Below the pieces are notes generated by a model. That model was not told the DNA's origin. It did no database searches and was given only the letters and a program-made list of their open reading frames with translations. Shown in pieces: positions 1-5,215 of a stretch of 5,700 nucleotides of DNA (positions are counted from its first letter, which is position 1; each line of letters begins with the position of its first letter). This DNA comes from Candidatus Aphodomonas merdavium. GTDB lineage: Bacteria; Bacillota; Clostridia; Christensenellales; Aristaeellaceae. The position numbers and the translations under genes are program-made. Location of the stretch: assembly GCA_018715585.1 (NCBI GenBank), contig DVLH01000319.1:1-5700 (forward strand). Direction: 5' to 3'.

Positions 1-563
1 ACGGCCACATTACCGGCCGCCGGGTCGGGGATTGCGGCAGCAACTTGGGTCTCGAGGTGCTGCGCGGCACCGAGAGCAACGATATCCGCTGCAACTATAT
101 CACCCAAACGCGCGAGGGCAAAACGCTCCGCTCTTCTTCCTTATATTTTAAGGACGACAACGGAAAGGTCATCGGCTCGCTGTGCATCAACACCGATATC
201 ACCGAGTCGCTGCGGTACGAGGCATACCTGCACGCTTTCAACAGCTTCAACCCTGAAACGCCCCAGCAGAGCCAAGAAGTCTTTGCCACCGACATCAAAC
301 AACTCCTGGAGCACCTCCTGGCTGAAGGCGAGCGGATCGTTGGCAAATCCGCCGGCCATATGAATAAACAAGACCGGGACGCATTCATCCGGTACCTCGA
401 CCAAAAGGGCGCGTTCCTCATTACGAAATCAAGCGAACGCGTATGCGAGTTCCTTGGCGTTTCCAAATACACGCTCTATACGACGCTGGATAAACTGCGC
501 AACGGCGAAAAAGACGCAAACCAACAACAAGAAGAGGCAGAATCAAATGGATATAGTTATTGA
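1..563 (+). CDS. YheO/DauR-type transcriptional regulator (PAS_6 + HTH_22), 5'-truncated
   Basis: This is the C-terminal 186 codons of a DNA-binding regulator, read from the first complete codon at base 3. The start lies upstream of the window. A TTG at 45 is in frame but is not a credible start, because conserved family sequence runs before it (GHITGRRVGD, bases 3-32). The first half is the end of a YheO-like PAS sensor domain, with the hallmark GSLCINTDIT near bases 174-203. The second half is an HTH_22 domain: GAFLITKSSERVCEFLGVSKYTLYTTLDKL (bases 408-497, shown as one block only because it is the diagnostic segment: key residues are the G-x-F-L-I lead and LGVSKYTLY recognition helix). From memory of E. 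coli YheO (about 240 residues), roughly 65 residues are missing. Known relatives include Pseudomonas DauR, which controls D-arginine catabolism. Its stop overlaps the deacylase start by 17 bases, so it is probably co-transcribed with, and may control, the downstream genes. The family call is firm; the ligand is unknown. Confidence 0.9.
   Translation, partial: GHITGRRVGDCGSNLGLEVLRGTESNDIRCNYITQTREGKTLRSSSLYFKDDNGKVIGSLCINTDITESLRYEAYLHAFNSFNPETPQQSQEVFATDIKQLLEHLLAEGERIVGKSAGHMNKQDRDAFIRYLDQKGAFLITKSSERVCEFLGVSKYTLYTTLDKLRNGEKDANQQQEEAESNGYSY
531..537 (+). promoter_or_regulatory. Ribosome binding site of the deacylase gene
   Basis: GAAGAGG lies 9 bases before the ATG at 547, inside the end of the regulator gene. 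It is a moderate Shine-Dalgarno match. It supports 547 over the in-frame upstream ATG at 454, whose extra 31 residues are basic, low-similarity read-through of the regulator region. The deacylase homology begins directly at the 547 start (MDIVIEQGRIVDGTG). Confidence 0.6.
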
Positions 564-2139
564 ACAGGGAAGAATCGTTGACGGCACGGGGCGCGCCCCC
601 TACGTCGCAGATCTACTTATCCGCCGCGACACCATCGCCGGCATCGGCGATTTTTCCTCGCTGACGGACGTCAAACGCTTCAACGCTTCCGGCCGGACCG
701 TCACGCCGGGCCTCATCGACGCGCATACGCACGCTGAGCTCAACCTCATGCAGAACCGTCAGCAGCCCAACGCCGTCTATCAGGGCATCTCTACCGTGAT
801 CACCGGCCAGTGCGGGCTTGGCTTTGCGCCAATGCATCCGGACCAGTTTGAAAGCTCCCTGCGCATGAACAGCGGTATTTTCGGCATGTTGCCAGCCTAT
901 TGCCGCCGCTGGCAAGATTTCGGGGAATACCTTTCCCTGCTGGACGGTTGTGCCGTCAACGTCGGCGCCAACGTAACCCATAACGCAATCCGCCAATGGA
1001 GCTGCGGCTTTAAAAACGAACCGCTGCGCGGCAAAAAGCTCGACGCGTCGCTTCAAGCGCTTGACCAGGCGCTCGAGGAAGGCGCGCTTGGCTTTTCCGT
1101 GGGCCTAAGCTATTACCCCGGCGGCTACAGCGATACGCAGGAGCTCATTGAGCTTTGCCGCGTGGTCAAAAAGCATAACGGCGTCTTTTGCGTGCACATG
1201 CGACTGGATGTCAACCATCCCGAATTCCAGCCGATGGAAGAAATCGCCCGCGTTGCTGAAGAGACGGGCGTGCGCACCAACATGCTCCATCACCGTACCG
1301 GCGGCATGGAACGTTGGGAAACGGTCATGGAGCCCTTTGCGCGTGCGATTGACGCGGGCGTGGAGGTTACGTTCGAATATTATCCATACATGGTTGGTTC
1401 CGGCCTGCTGTTGGCCGTCATCCCGGACTGGGCGCAGGAAGGCGGCGCGGACAAAATCCTCGAAACGCTGCAAGATCCGCACATCCGTCCCAAGCTCATG
1501 CAAGACCTTATCCACCGCTATGGTTTCTTCTTCCCCAAGGGGACAACGGGCAAAATCTATTGGACGAAGGACCGCTATGACGATGCCCGCGGGCGGACCC
1601 TTGACGAAATTGCCGCGCAGCGCAACGAAACCGTCTATGAGACGGTGCTGCACCTGTTGATTGAAAACGACCTGGAAATCGGCTTTAACGGCGTGGAATA
1701 TCAATCGCCGGAGCTCAAAGAGAAGCTTTACGACGACCAGTACCATCTCTTCCTGCAGGACCGCTACACGGTTGGCAGCGACTCTATTCCAACCGGCGGC
1801 CTTTCCCACTGTCGCACGAGCGGGGCGTTTAGCCGCATCATCGCGCAGATGCGCGCGCGCGGCGTTGCGCCGGAGACGGTCATCCGGAAACTTTCCGGCA
1901 AGCCCGCCGAAATCTACGGCCTCAGCGACCGTGGGACGCTGGAAGTCGGCAAAAAAGCCGATGTCTGCGTGATGGACTACGAGCACGTACAGGACGGCGC
2001 AGACGAAAGCTTCACCCGTAGAAAGCCCACAGGCGTTCAGTCGCTCTTTGTCAACGGCCTGCCGGTGATGCTGGAAGAAACCCTGACGGGCGAAATGAGC
2101 GGCCGCGCGCTCAAAGGAGGCAACCATGGGATTTTATGA
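547..2139 (+). CDS. N-acyl-D-amino-acid deacylase (D-aminoacylase family amidohydrolase)
   Basis: This 530-residue cytoplasmic enzyme is predicted to hydrolyse the amide bond of N-acyl-D-amino acids, giving a free D-amino acid and a carboxylate. The N-terminus has the amidohydrolase small beta domain (IEQGRIVDGTG...ADLLIRRDTIAGIG). Next come the metal-binding HTH (H60, H62) in PGLIDAHTHAE and the Cys ligand C89 in TGQCG. H217 follows in CVHMR, then H248 in NMLHHRTGG and the catalytic Asp D412 in VGSDS. The segment HCRTSGAFSRII corresponds to the family's HPRAYGTFPRVL block. A C-terminal amidohydrolase signature follows (KPAEIYGLSDRGTLEVGKKADVCVMD). By memory, the Alcaligenes faecalis enzyme uses C96, H220, H250 and D366, and the H60-to-C89 spacing of 29 matches it. 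The stretch between H248 and D412 is about 48 residues longer here. The acyl group and amino-acid side chain cannot be read from sequence. A substrate that is an N-acetyl amino-sugar acid is an attractive inference from the neighbours. The gene overlaps both flanking genes. Confidence 0.88.
   Translation: MDIVIEQGRIVDGTGRAPYVADLLIRRDTIAGIGDFSSLTDVKRFNASGRTVTPGLIDAHTHAELNLMQNRQQPNAVYQGISTVITGQCGLGFAPMHPDQFESSLRMNSGIFGMLPAYCRRWQDFGEYLSLLDGCAVNVGANVTHNAIRQWSCGFKNEPLRGKKLDASLQALDQALEEGALGFSVGLSYYPGGYSDTQELIELCRVVKKHNGVFCVHMRLDVNHPEFQPMEEIARVAEETGVRTNMLHHRTGGMERWETVMEPFARAIDAGVEVTFEYYPYMVGSGLLLAVIPDWAQEGGADKILETLQDPHIRPKLMQDLIHRYGFFFPKGTTGKIYWTKDRYDDARGRTLDEIAAQRNETVYETVLHLLIENDLEIGFNGVEYQSPELKEKLYDDQYHLFLQDRYTVGSDSIPTGGLSHCRTSGAFSRIIAQMRARGVAPETVIRKLSGKPAEIYGLSDRGTLEVGKKADVCVMDYEHVQDGADESFTRRKPTGVQSLFVNGLPVMLEETLTGEMSGRALKGGNHGIL
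2113..2120 (+). promoter_or_regulatory. Strong ribosome binding site of the PLP lyase gene
   Basis: AAAGGAGG is a near-perfect Shine-Dalgarno, 5 bases before the ATG at 2126 and inside the last codons of the deacylase gene. Together with the 14-base overlap it points to translational coupling and fixes the lyase start. Confidence 0.85.
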
Positions 2140-3250
2140 GCGTTTGAACATGCCCACGATCATCAACGCCAGTGAAACGTACACCGCCCTTGGCGGGTCG
2201 CTGATGGACCCGCGTGCCGTCGCCGCCATGACGGAAGCTGCCAAGGGATTTGTGGACGTGCCCGAGCTGATCAAGCGGGTAGATGAAAAAGCGGCAGAAT
2301 TGACGCGCAACGAAGCGGCTCATGTGACCACCGGCGCAAGCGCCGGGCTGGTGTTGTCCGCCGCGGCCTGTCTTTGCGGCTCGGACGAGGCGGCGCTCAA
2401 GCGCTTGCCGGACTGCTCGGCCCTCGCGCGCAAAGAGATCCTGCTCTATCGCGGGGAATATCTCGATCTTATTCCCTATTGGCGGATGATTGCCAACACT
2501 GGCGCAAGCCTTGTAACGGTAGAACCGTCCATTGACGCGTTGCGCAGCGCAATCAACGCGAAAACGGCCGCAATCTTCCTCTTCCCCGGCACGCTCTATG
2601 AAAAAGACGTGCCCGACTGCGAAGAGACGCTCACCGCTCTGGCCGCTTGCGGCGTCCCCATTGTGGTTGACGCCGCGGCACAGCTTCCCCCCGTTTCCAA
2701 TTTGTGGCATTACACGCGCGATTTGGGCGCAAGCCTTTGCGTCTTTAGCGGCGGAAAGCATATCCGCGGCCCGCAATCGACGGGGTTGATCGTGGGCAAG
2801 CGAGCGCTCGTGGACGCCGCGCGCCTGGCTGCCTGCCCCAATCCGTTCCTCGGCCGCGCCTTCAAAACGGGCAAGGAAGAGCTGGCGGGATTCCTCACCG
2901 CGCTGGAGATTTTTGTCACCGAGGGCGGCGACGCGCTGTTTAACCGGCAGCTGCGCCAGCTGGAGCGCCTGGCGGACCTGCTGCGCGAGGAAGGCATTCA
3001 ACAGCTTGAGATTACCAACGTGGGCCGGCTGGGAACCGAACAGCCGCTCCTGCACGCCCTGCTGCCGCAGGGGAAAACGGGAGAGGGATGCAACCAATTC
3101 ACCCGCAAGCTTCCCCATCCTGTGGATATCGGCTTTTACGGCAAGGAGTTTGGAAAACCGGAAAACCTGATCTTCCTCAACGCCTATAACCTCACGGACG
3201 AGCAGGTTGAACCAGTTGCGCGGGCGGTCGGCGCCTATGTGCGCGCATAG
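2126..3250 (+). CDS. SelA-like PLP-dependent enzyme, DgaE family (amino-sugar-acid or D-amino-acid ammonia-lyase)
   Basis: This 374-residue protein has the fold-type-I PLP architecture shared by SelA, the D-glucosaminate-6-phosphate ammonia-lyase DgaE and YhfS-like proteins. The N-terminal block INASETYTALGGSLMDP is typical of this group. A phosphate-binding loop TTGASAGL lies at about residues 68-75. The Asp contacting the pyridine nitrogen is D182 in VVDAAAQLPP. The Schiff-base lysine is K211 in FSGGKHIRGPQSTG. The family removes ammonia from 2-amino sugar acids to give 2-keto-3-deoxy acids; this exact reaction is inferred, not shown. Selenocysteine synthase itself is unlikely: the gene is short compared with SelA (about 460 residues) and sits among catabolic genes with no selB. 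The gene starts inside the deacylase gene and is followed 28 bases later by a RidA gene, which fits an enzyme that releases enamine or imine products. A sugar-phosphate substrate is less likely here, because the nearby importer is of the ABC type rather than PTS. The overall class is sure; the substrate is open. Confidence 0.82.
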   Translation: MGFYERLNMPTIINASETYTALGGSLMDPRAVAAMTEAAKGFVDVPELIKRVDEKAAELTRNEAAHVTTGASAGLVLSAAACLCGSDEAALKRLPDCSALARKEILLYRGEYLDLIPYWRMIANTGASLVTVEPSIDALRSAINAKTAAIFLFPGTLYEKDVPDCEETLTALAACGVPIVVDAAAQLPPVSNLWHYTRDLGASLCVFSGGKHIRGPQSTGLIVGKRALVDAARLAACPNPFLGRAFKTGKEELAGFLTALEIFVTEGGDALFNRQLRQLERLADLLREEGIQQLEITNVGRLGTEQPLLHALLPQGKTGEGCNQFTRKLPHPVDIGFYGKEFGKPENLIFLNAYNLTDEQVEPVARAVGAYVRA

Positions 3251-3263
3251 AACGAATCATCAG

Positions 3264-3271
3264 AAAGGGAG
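3264..3271 (+). promoter_or_regulatory. Ribosome binding site of the RidA gene
   Basis: AAAGGGAG lies 7 bases before the ATG at 3279, in the 28-base gap after the lyase stop. It selects 3279 as the start. An ATG at 3272 is out of frame, and the in-frame start at 3207 would run back through the end of the lyase gene without an RBS of this quality. Confidence 0.75.
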
Positions 3272-3278
3272 ATGTCCT

Positions 3279-3740
3279 ATGGAAACGTTGGCTGAACGCA
3301 TGCAAACACTGGGAATTGAACTCCCCGAAGCGCCCGATCGCGCGGGGATGTACGTCCAAACGAAGCGCTGCGGAAATTCGCTGTATATTTCCGGCTGCGG
3401 CCCGAGCCTGAAGGGAAAGCCCGACATAACGGGAAAACTCGGCGAAATCTCCATTGAGGAAGGACAGGAAGCGGCGCGCCGCTGCATCTTAAACGCGCTG
3501 GCCATTCTGCAACGCGACCTCGGCTCGCTTGAGAGGGTAAAAAGCGTTGTGAAAATACTGACGTTCGTAGCTTCAAAGCCCGATTTTTACAACCAGCCCA
3601 AAGTCGCCGACGGCGCCAGCAAGTTGCTTGTCGACCTGTTTGGCAAAGAAATCGGTTGTCCCACCCGCAGCGCCATCGGCGTCGCAGTGCTGCCCGGCGA
3701 CATCCCGGTGGAAATCGAATTGCTTGTGGAAACCGACTGA
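3279..3740 (+). CDS. RidA/YjgF/UK114-family enamine/imine deaminase
   Basis: This 153-residue protein belongs to the Rid family, small cytoplasmic trimers that hydrolyse reactive enamines/imines made by PLP enzymes to 2-keto acids and ammonia. The YISGCGP strand, the GQEAARRCILNALAIL helix and SLERVKSVVKILTFVAS are family hallmarks. The C-terminal signature PTRSAIGVAVLPGDIPVEIE carries the Arg that binds the substrate carboxylate (R130) and the acidic residue of the VEIE strand (E147). It is longer than canonical RidA (about 128 residues) because of an N-terminal extension (METLAERMQTLGIELPEAP), as in the 150-residue subgroup related to YER057c/UK114 relatives. That extension also contains the TKRCGNSLYISGCG segment. 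It directly follows the PLP lyase gene, so a role in hydrolysing that enzyme's intermediate is the simplest reading. The family assignment is firm. The role as enamine scavenger rather than another Rid activity is inferred. Confidence 0.88.
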   Translation: METLAERMQTLGIELPEAPDRAGMYVQTKRCGNSLYISGCGPSLKGKPDITGKLGEISIEEGQEAARRCILNALAILQRDLGSLERVKSVVKILTFVASKPDFYNQPKVADGASKLLVDLFGKEIGCPTRSAIGVAVLPGDIPVEIELLVETD

Positions 3741-3787
3741 GCGCACAGCGGATAGCGCCTGCGCCATAGGCAGGACGGTTTAGGGTG

Positions 3788-3816
3788 CTGAAATGCCCCG
3801 CCTATTTTCCTATATG
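3788..3816 (+). promoter_or_regulatory. Possible weak sigma-A promoter ahead of the dehydratase gene
   Basis: CTGAAA (3788-3793) and TATATG (3811-3816) each match four of six consensus bases, with a 17-base spacer. The location, in the longest gap up to that point, is sensible for an internal promoter, but such matches arise by chance. Treat as a candidate only. Confidence 0.25.
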
Positions 3817-3898
3817 CGTTCCCGGCACCGGACAACGCCAGGCAGATGCCTTCATTTTTCTGCACACAGGCGGAGTTGGGCAGCCGCGAAAAGGAAGG

Positions 3899-3904
3899 AA
3901 AGGA
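3899..3904 (+). promoter_or_regulatory. Ribosome binding site of the dehydratase gene
   Basis: AAAGGA ends a purine-rich run (3891-3904), 9 bases before the ATG at 3914. It supports this start over in-frame start codons further upstream. The start also aligns residue for residue with E. coli DgoD (MKIT). Confidence 0.6.
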
Positions 3905-3913
3905 CAACGAACC

Positions 3914-5065
3914 ATGAAGATTACCGATATCAAACTCTATACGGTTCCGGTACGGTTTTTGTTCCTAAAAATCGAAACGGACGAGGGCATCTGCGGTTGG
4001 GGGGAACCGCTCGTCGAGGGCCGCGCAGACACGGTGCGGGCGGCTGTGCTGGAGTGGAAAGATTTTCTCATCGGCCGTGACCCGCTCAAAGTCGAAGAAA
4101 TTTGGCAAAGCATGTATCGAGGGGCGTTTTATCGGGGCGGCCCCGTGCTGATGAGCACGATGGCCGGTATTGACCAGGCGCTGTGGGACATTCGCGGCAA
4201 GTATTACAACGCCCCCATTCACCGCCTGCTCAATGGCGGCGTAAAAGAGCGCGTGATGGTCTACCGCAGCGTATGCGACGGCACGCTGCAGGAGCAGATT
4301 GAGGACGCAAAACGGCTTAAAACCCAGGGATACCGCCTGTTGAAGACATCCCCGCAGCAGGCGATGCACTACCTCGACAGCTTTGAAAAAGTGGAAGAGG
4401 TCGCACAGCGCATCGCGGCGCTCAAGCAGGCCGTTGGCGAGGAAGTTTCCATCGCCATCGACTTCCACGGCCGCATCCACAAGCCCATGGCGCGCAGGCT
4501 TGCGCAGGCGCTTGCGCCGTATCACCTAGCCTTCTATGAAGAGCCCGTCCTGCCCGAAAACAACGAGGCGCTCGATATCATCCGGACGGTTTCCGAAACG
4601 CCGATCGCCTCGGGCGAGCGGATGTACAGCCGCTGGGATTTCAAAGGCGCGCTTGCCGCAGGGCGTATCGATATCCTTCAGCCAGACCTTTCGCATGCCG
4701 GCGGCATCAGCGAGTGCATGCGCATTGGCGCCATGGCCGAAGCGTATGACTCGGCGCTTGCGCCGCATTGCCCGCTTGGCGTGATTGCGTTCGCCGCCTG
4801 CATCCAGCTGGATGCCGCCTGTGCAAACAGCGTTTTCCAGGAGCAGTCTGTGGGCATCCACGATACAAGCGCTGCCAATCCTATGATGCAATGGTTGAAA
4901 AATCCCGACGTGTTCCAATACAGCGACGGCTTTGTCCGCGTGCCGCAGGGGCCGGGCCTTGGCATTGAAATTGACGAGGAAAAGGTCATAGAGGCGGACA
5001 AACACCCGCACAATTGGAAAAACCCGATGTGGCATACCTATGACGGCGCGCCGATCGAGTGGTAA
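3914..5065 (+). CDS. DgoD-like acid-sugar dehydratase (enolase superfamily, mandelate racemase subgroup)
   Basis: This 383-residue cytoplasmic enzyme is nearly colinear with E. coli D-galactonate dehydratase (382 residues), which makes 2-keto-3-deoxy-D-galactonate. The N-terminal capping domain (MKITDIKLYTVP, FLKIETDEG, GWGEPLVEGRADTV, FYRGGPVLMS, GIDQALWDIRGK) matches closely. The barrel carries the Mg2+ ligands D183, E209 and E235, the acid H185 of DFHG, the base H285 of APHCPLG and E310 of FQEQSVGIH. These fall at the same numbers as in DgoD, by my recollection of that sequence. Differences cluster at the barrel's early strands. The DgoD motif Y117-S-W-V-G-G-D is Y117-R-S-V-C-D-G here, and K144-L-N becomes K144-T-S. 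These may alter the substrate, so a precise substrate name is not given, although D-galactonate is the leading candidate. It is preceded by a 173-base gap and followed by a transporter gene. The KDG/KDGal kinase and aldolase that would complete the pathway are not in the window. Confidence 0.88.
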   Translation: MKITDIKLYTVPVRFLFLKIETDEGICGWGEPLVEGRADTVRAAVLEWKDFLIGRDPLKVEEIWQSMYRGAFYRGGPVLMSTMAGIDQALWDIRGKYYNAPIHRLLNGGVKERVMVYRSVCDGTLQEQIEDAKRLKTQGYRLLKTSPQQAMHYLDSFEKVEEVAQRIAALKQAVGEEVSIAIDFHGRIHKPMARRLAQALAPYHLAFYEEPVLPENNEALDIIRTVSETPIASGERMYSRWDFKGALAAGRIDILQPDLSHAGGISECMRIGAMAEAYDSALAPHCPLGVIAFAACIQLDAACANSVFQEQSVGIHDTSAANPMMQWLKNPDVFQYSDGFVRVPQGPGLGIEIDEEKVIEADKHPHNWKNPMWHTYDGAPIEW

Positions 5066-5215
5066 TTGGAGCGTTTTCGCCGCTAACCATCGCGGGCGAA
5101 TTCAGCAATAACGGCGGCTGCTTCCCCCCATCGCCTTCCTTTGTTACAGGAGCAGCGGAGGAAAGAAAAGGGCGCAGGCTGGCCGCACAACAAAAAAAGG
5201 GAGGAAAAAACGAAA
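5066..5215 (+). other. 150-base leader between the dehydratase and binding-protein genes
   Basis: No gene or recognisable riboswitch is seen. Two weak inverted repeats exist: TTCGCC (5076-5081) with GGCGAA (5095-5100), and GCTGC-T-TCC near 5115 with GGAGCAGC near 5150, with a one-base bulge. Neither is followed by a T-tract, so no intrinsic terminator is supported. The last 60 bases are purine-rich and A-rich, as expected of a well-translated leader. I found no convincing -35/-10 pair. Confidence 0.45.
5196..5204 (+). promoter_or_regulatory. Ribosome binding site of the solute-binding-protein gene
   Basis: AAAGGGAGG lies 11 bases before the ATG at 5216. The core is strong; the spacing is slightly long. 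It decides the start, which is also where a typical signal peptide begins (MKKFLALAM). Confidence 0.7.

Larger units (their letters stand above)
3741..3913 (+). other. 173-base gap between the RidA and dehydratase genes
   Basis: No credible gene or RNA is visible here. An in-frame extension of the dehydratase back to 3785 would add 43 residues without family similarity, so it is treated as non-coding. A small inverted repeat, CCTGC (3758-3762) and GCAGG (3770-3774), with a 7-base loop, has no T-tract, so it is not a convincing terminator. A weak promoter-like pair lies within (separate entry). Confidence 0.5.

Noticed and set aside
454..546. Possible 31-residue N-terminal extension of the deacylase
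   Set aside because: It reads through the regulator's HTH-coding region in another frame, has no similarity to the family, and the 547 start has a suitable RBS and the family's usual N-terminus.
1105..2127. Long antisense open frame (340 codons) opposite the deacylase gene
   Set aside because: It is opposite a gene with a complete set of family motifs, has no recognisable domain, and such frames are common on the reverse strand of GC-rich genes.
2111..3118. Long antisense open frame (335 codons) opposite the PLP lyase gene
   Set aside because: Composition is basic and low in recognisable motifs, and it opposes a gene with clear PLP-site residues; treated as a reverse-strand shadow.
2126..3250. 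Selenocysteine synthase (SelA)
   Set aside because: The fold is shared, but the protein is much shorter than SelA, lacks selB or tRNA-Sec neighbours, and its sequence blocks match the ammonia-lyase branch.
3758..3774. Short hairpin after the RidA gene as a terminator
   Set aside because: Only five base pairs and no downstream T-run.
3785..3913. Possible 43-residue N-terminal extension of the dehydratase
   Set aside because: DgoD starts at the equivalent of 3914, and a purine-rich RBS lies just ahead of that ATG.
5076..5100. Inverted repeat TTCGCC/GGCGAA after the dehydratase gene as a terminator or operator
   Set aside because: A six-base arm with a 13-base spacer and no T-run is within chance expectation at this GC content.
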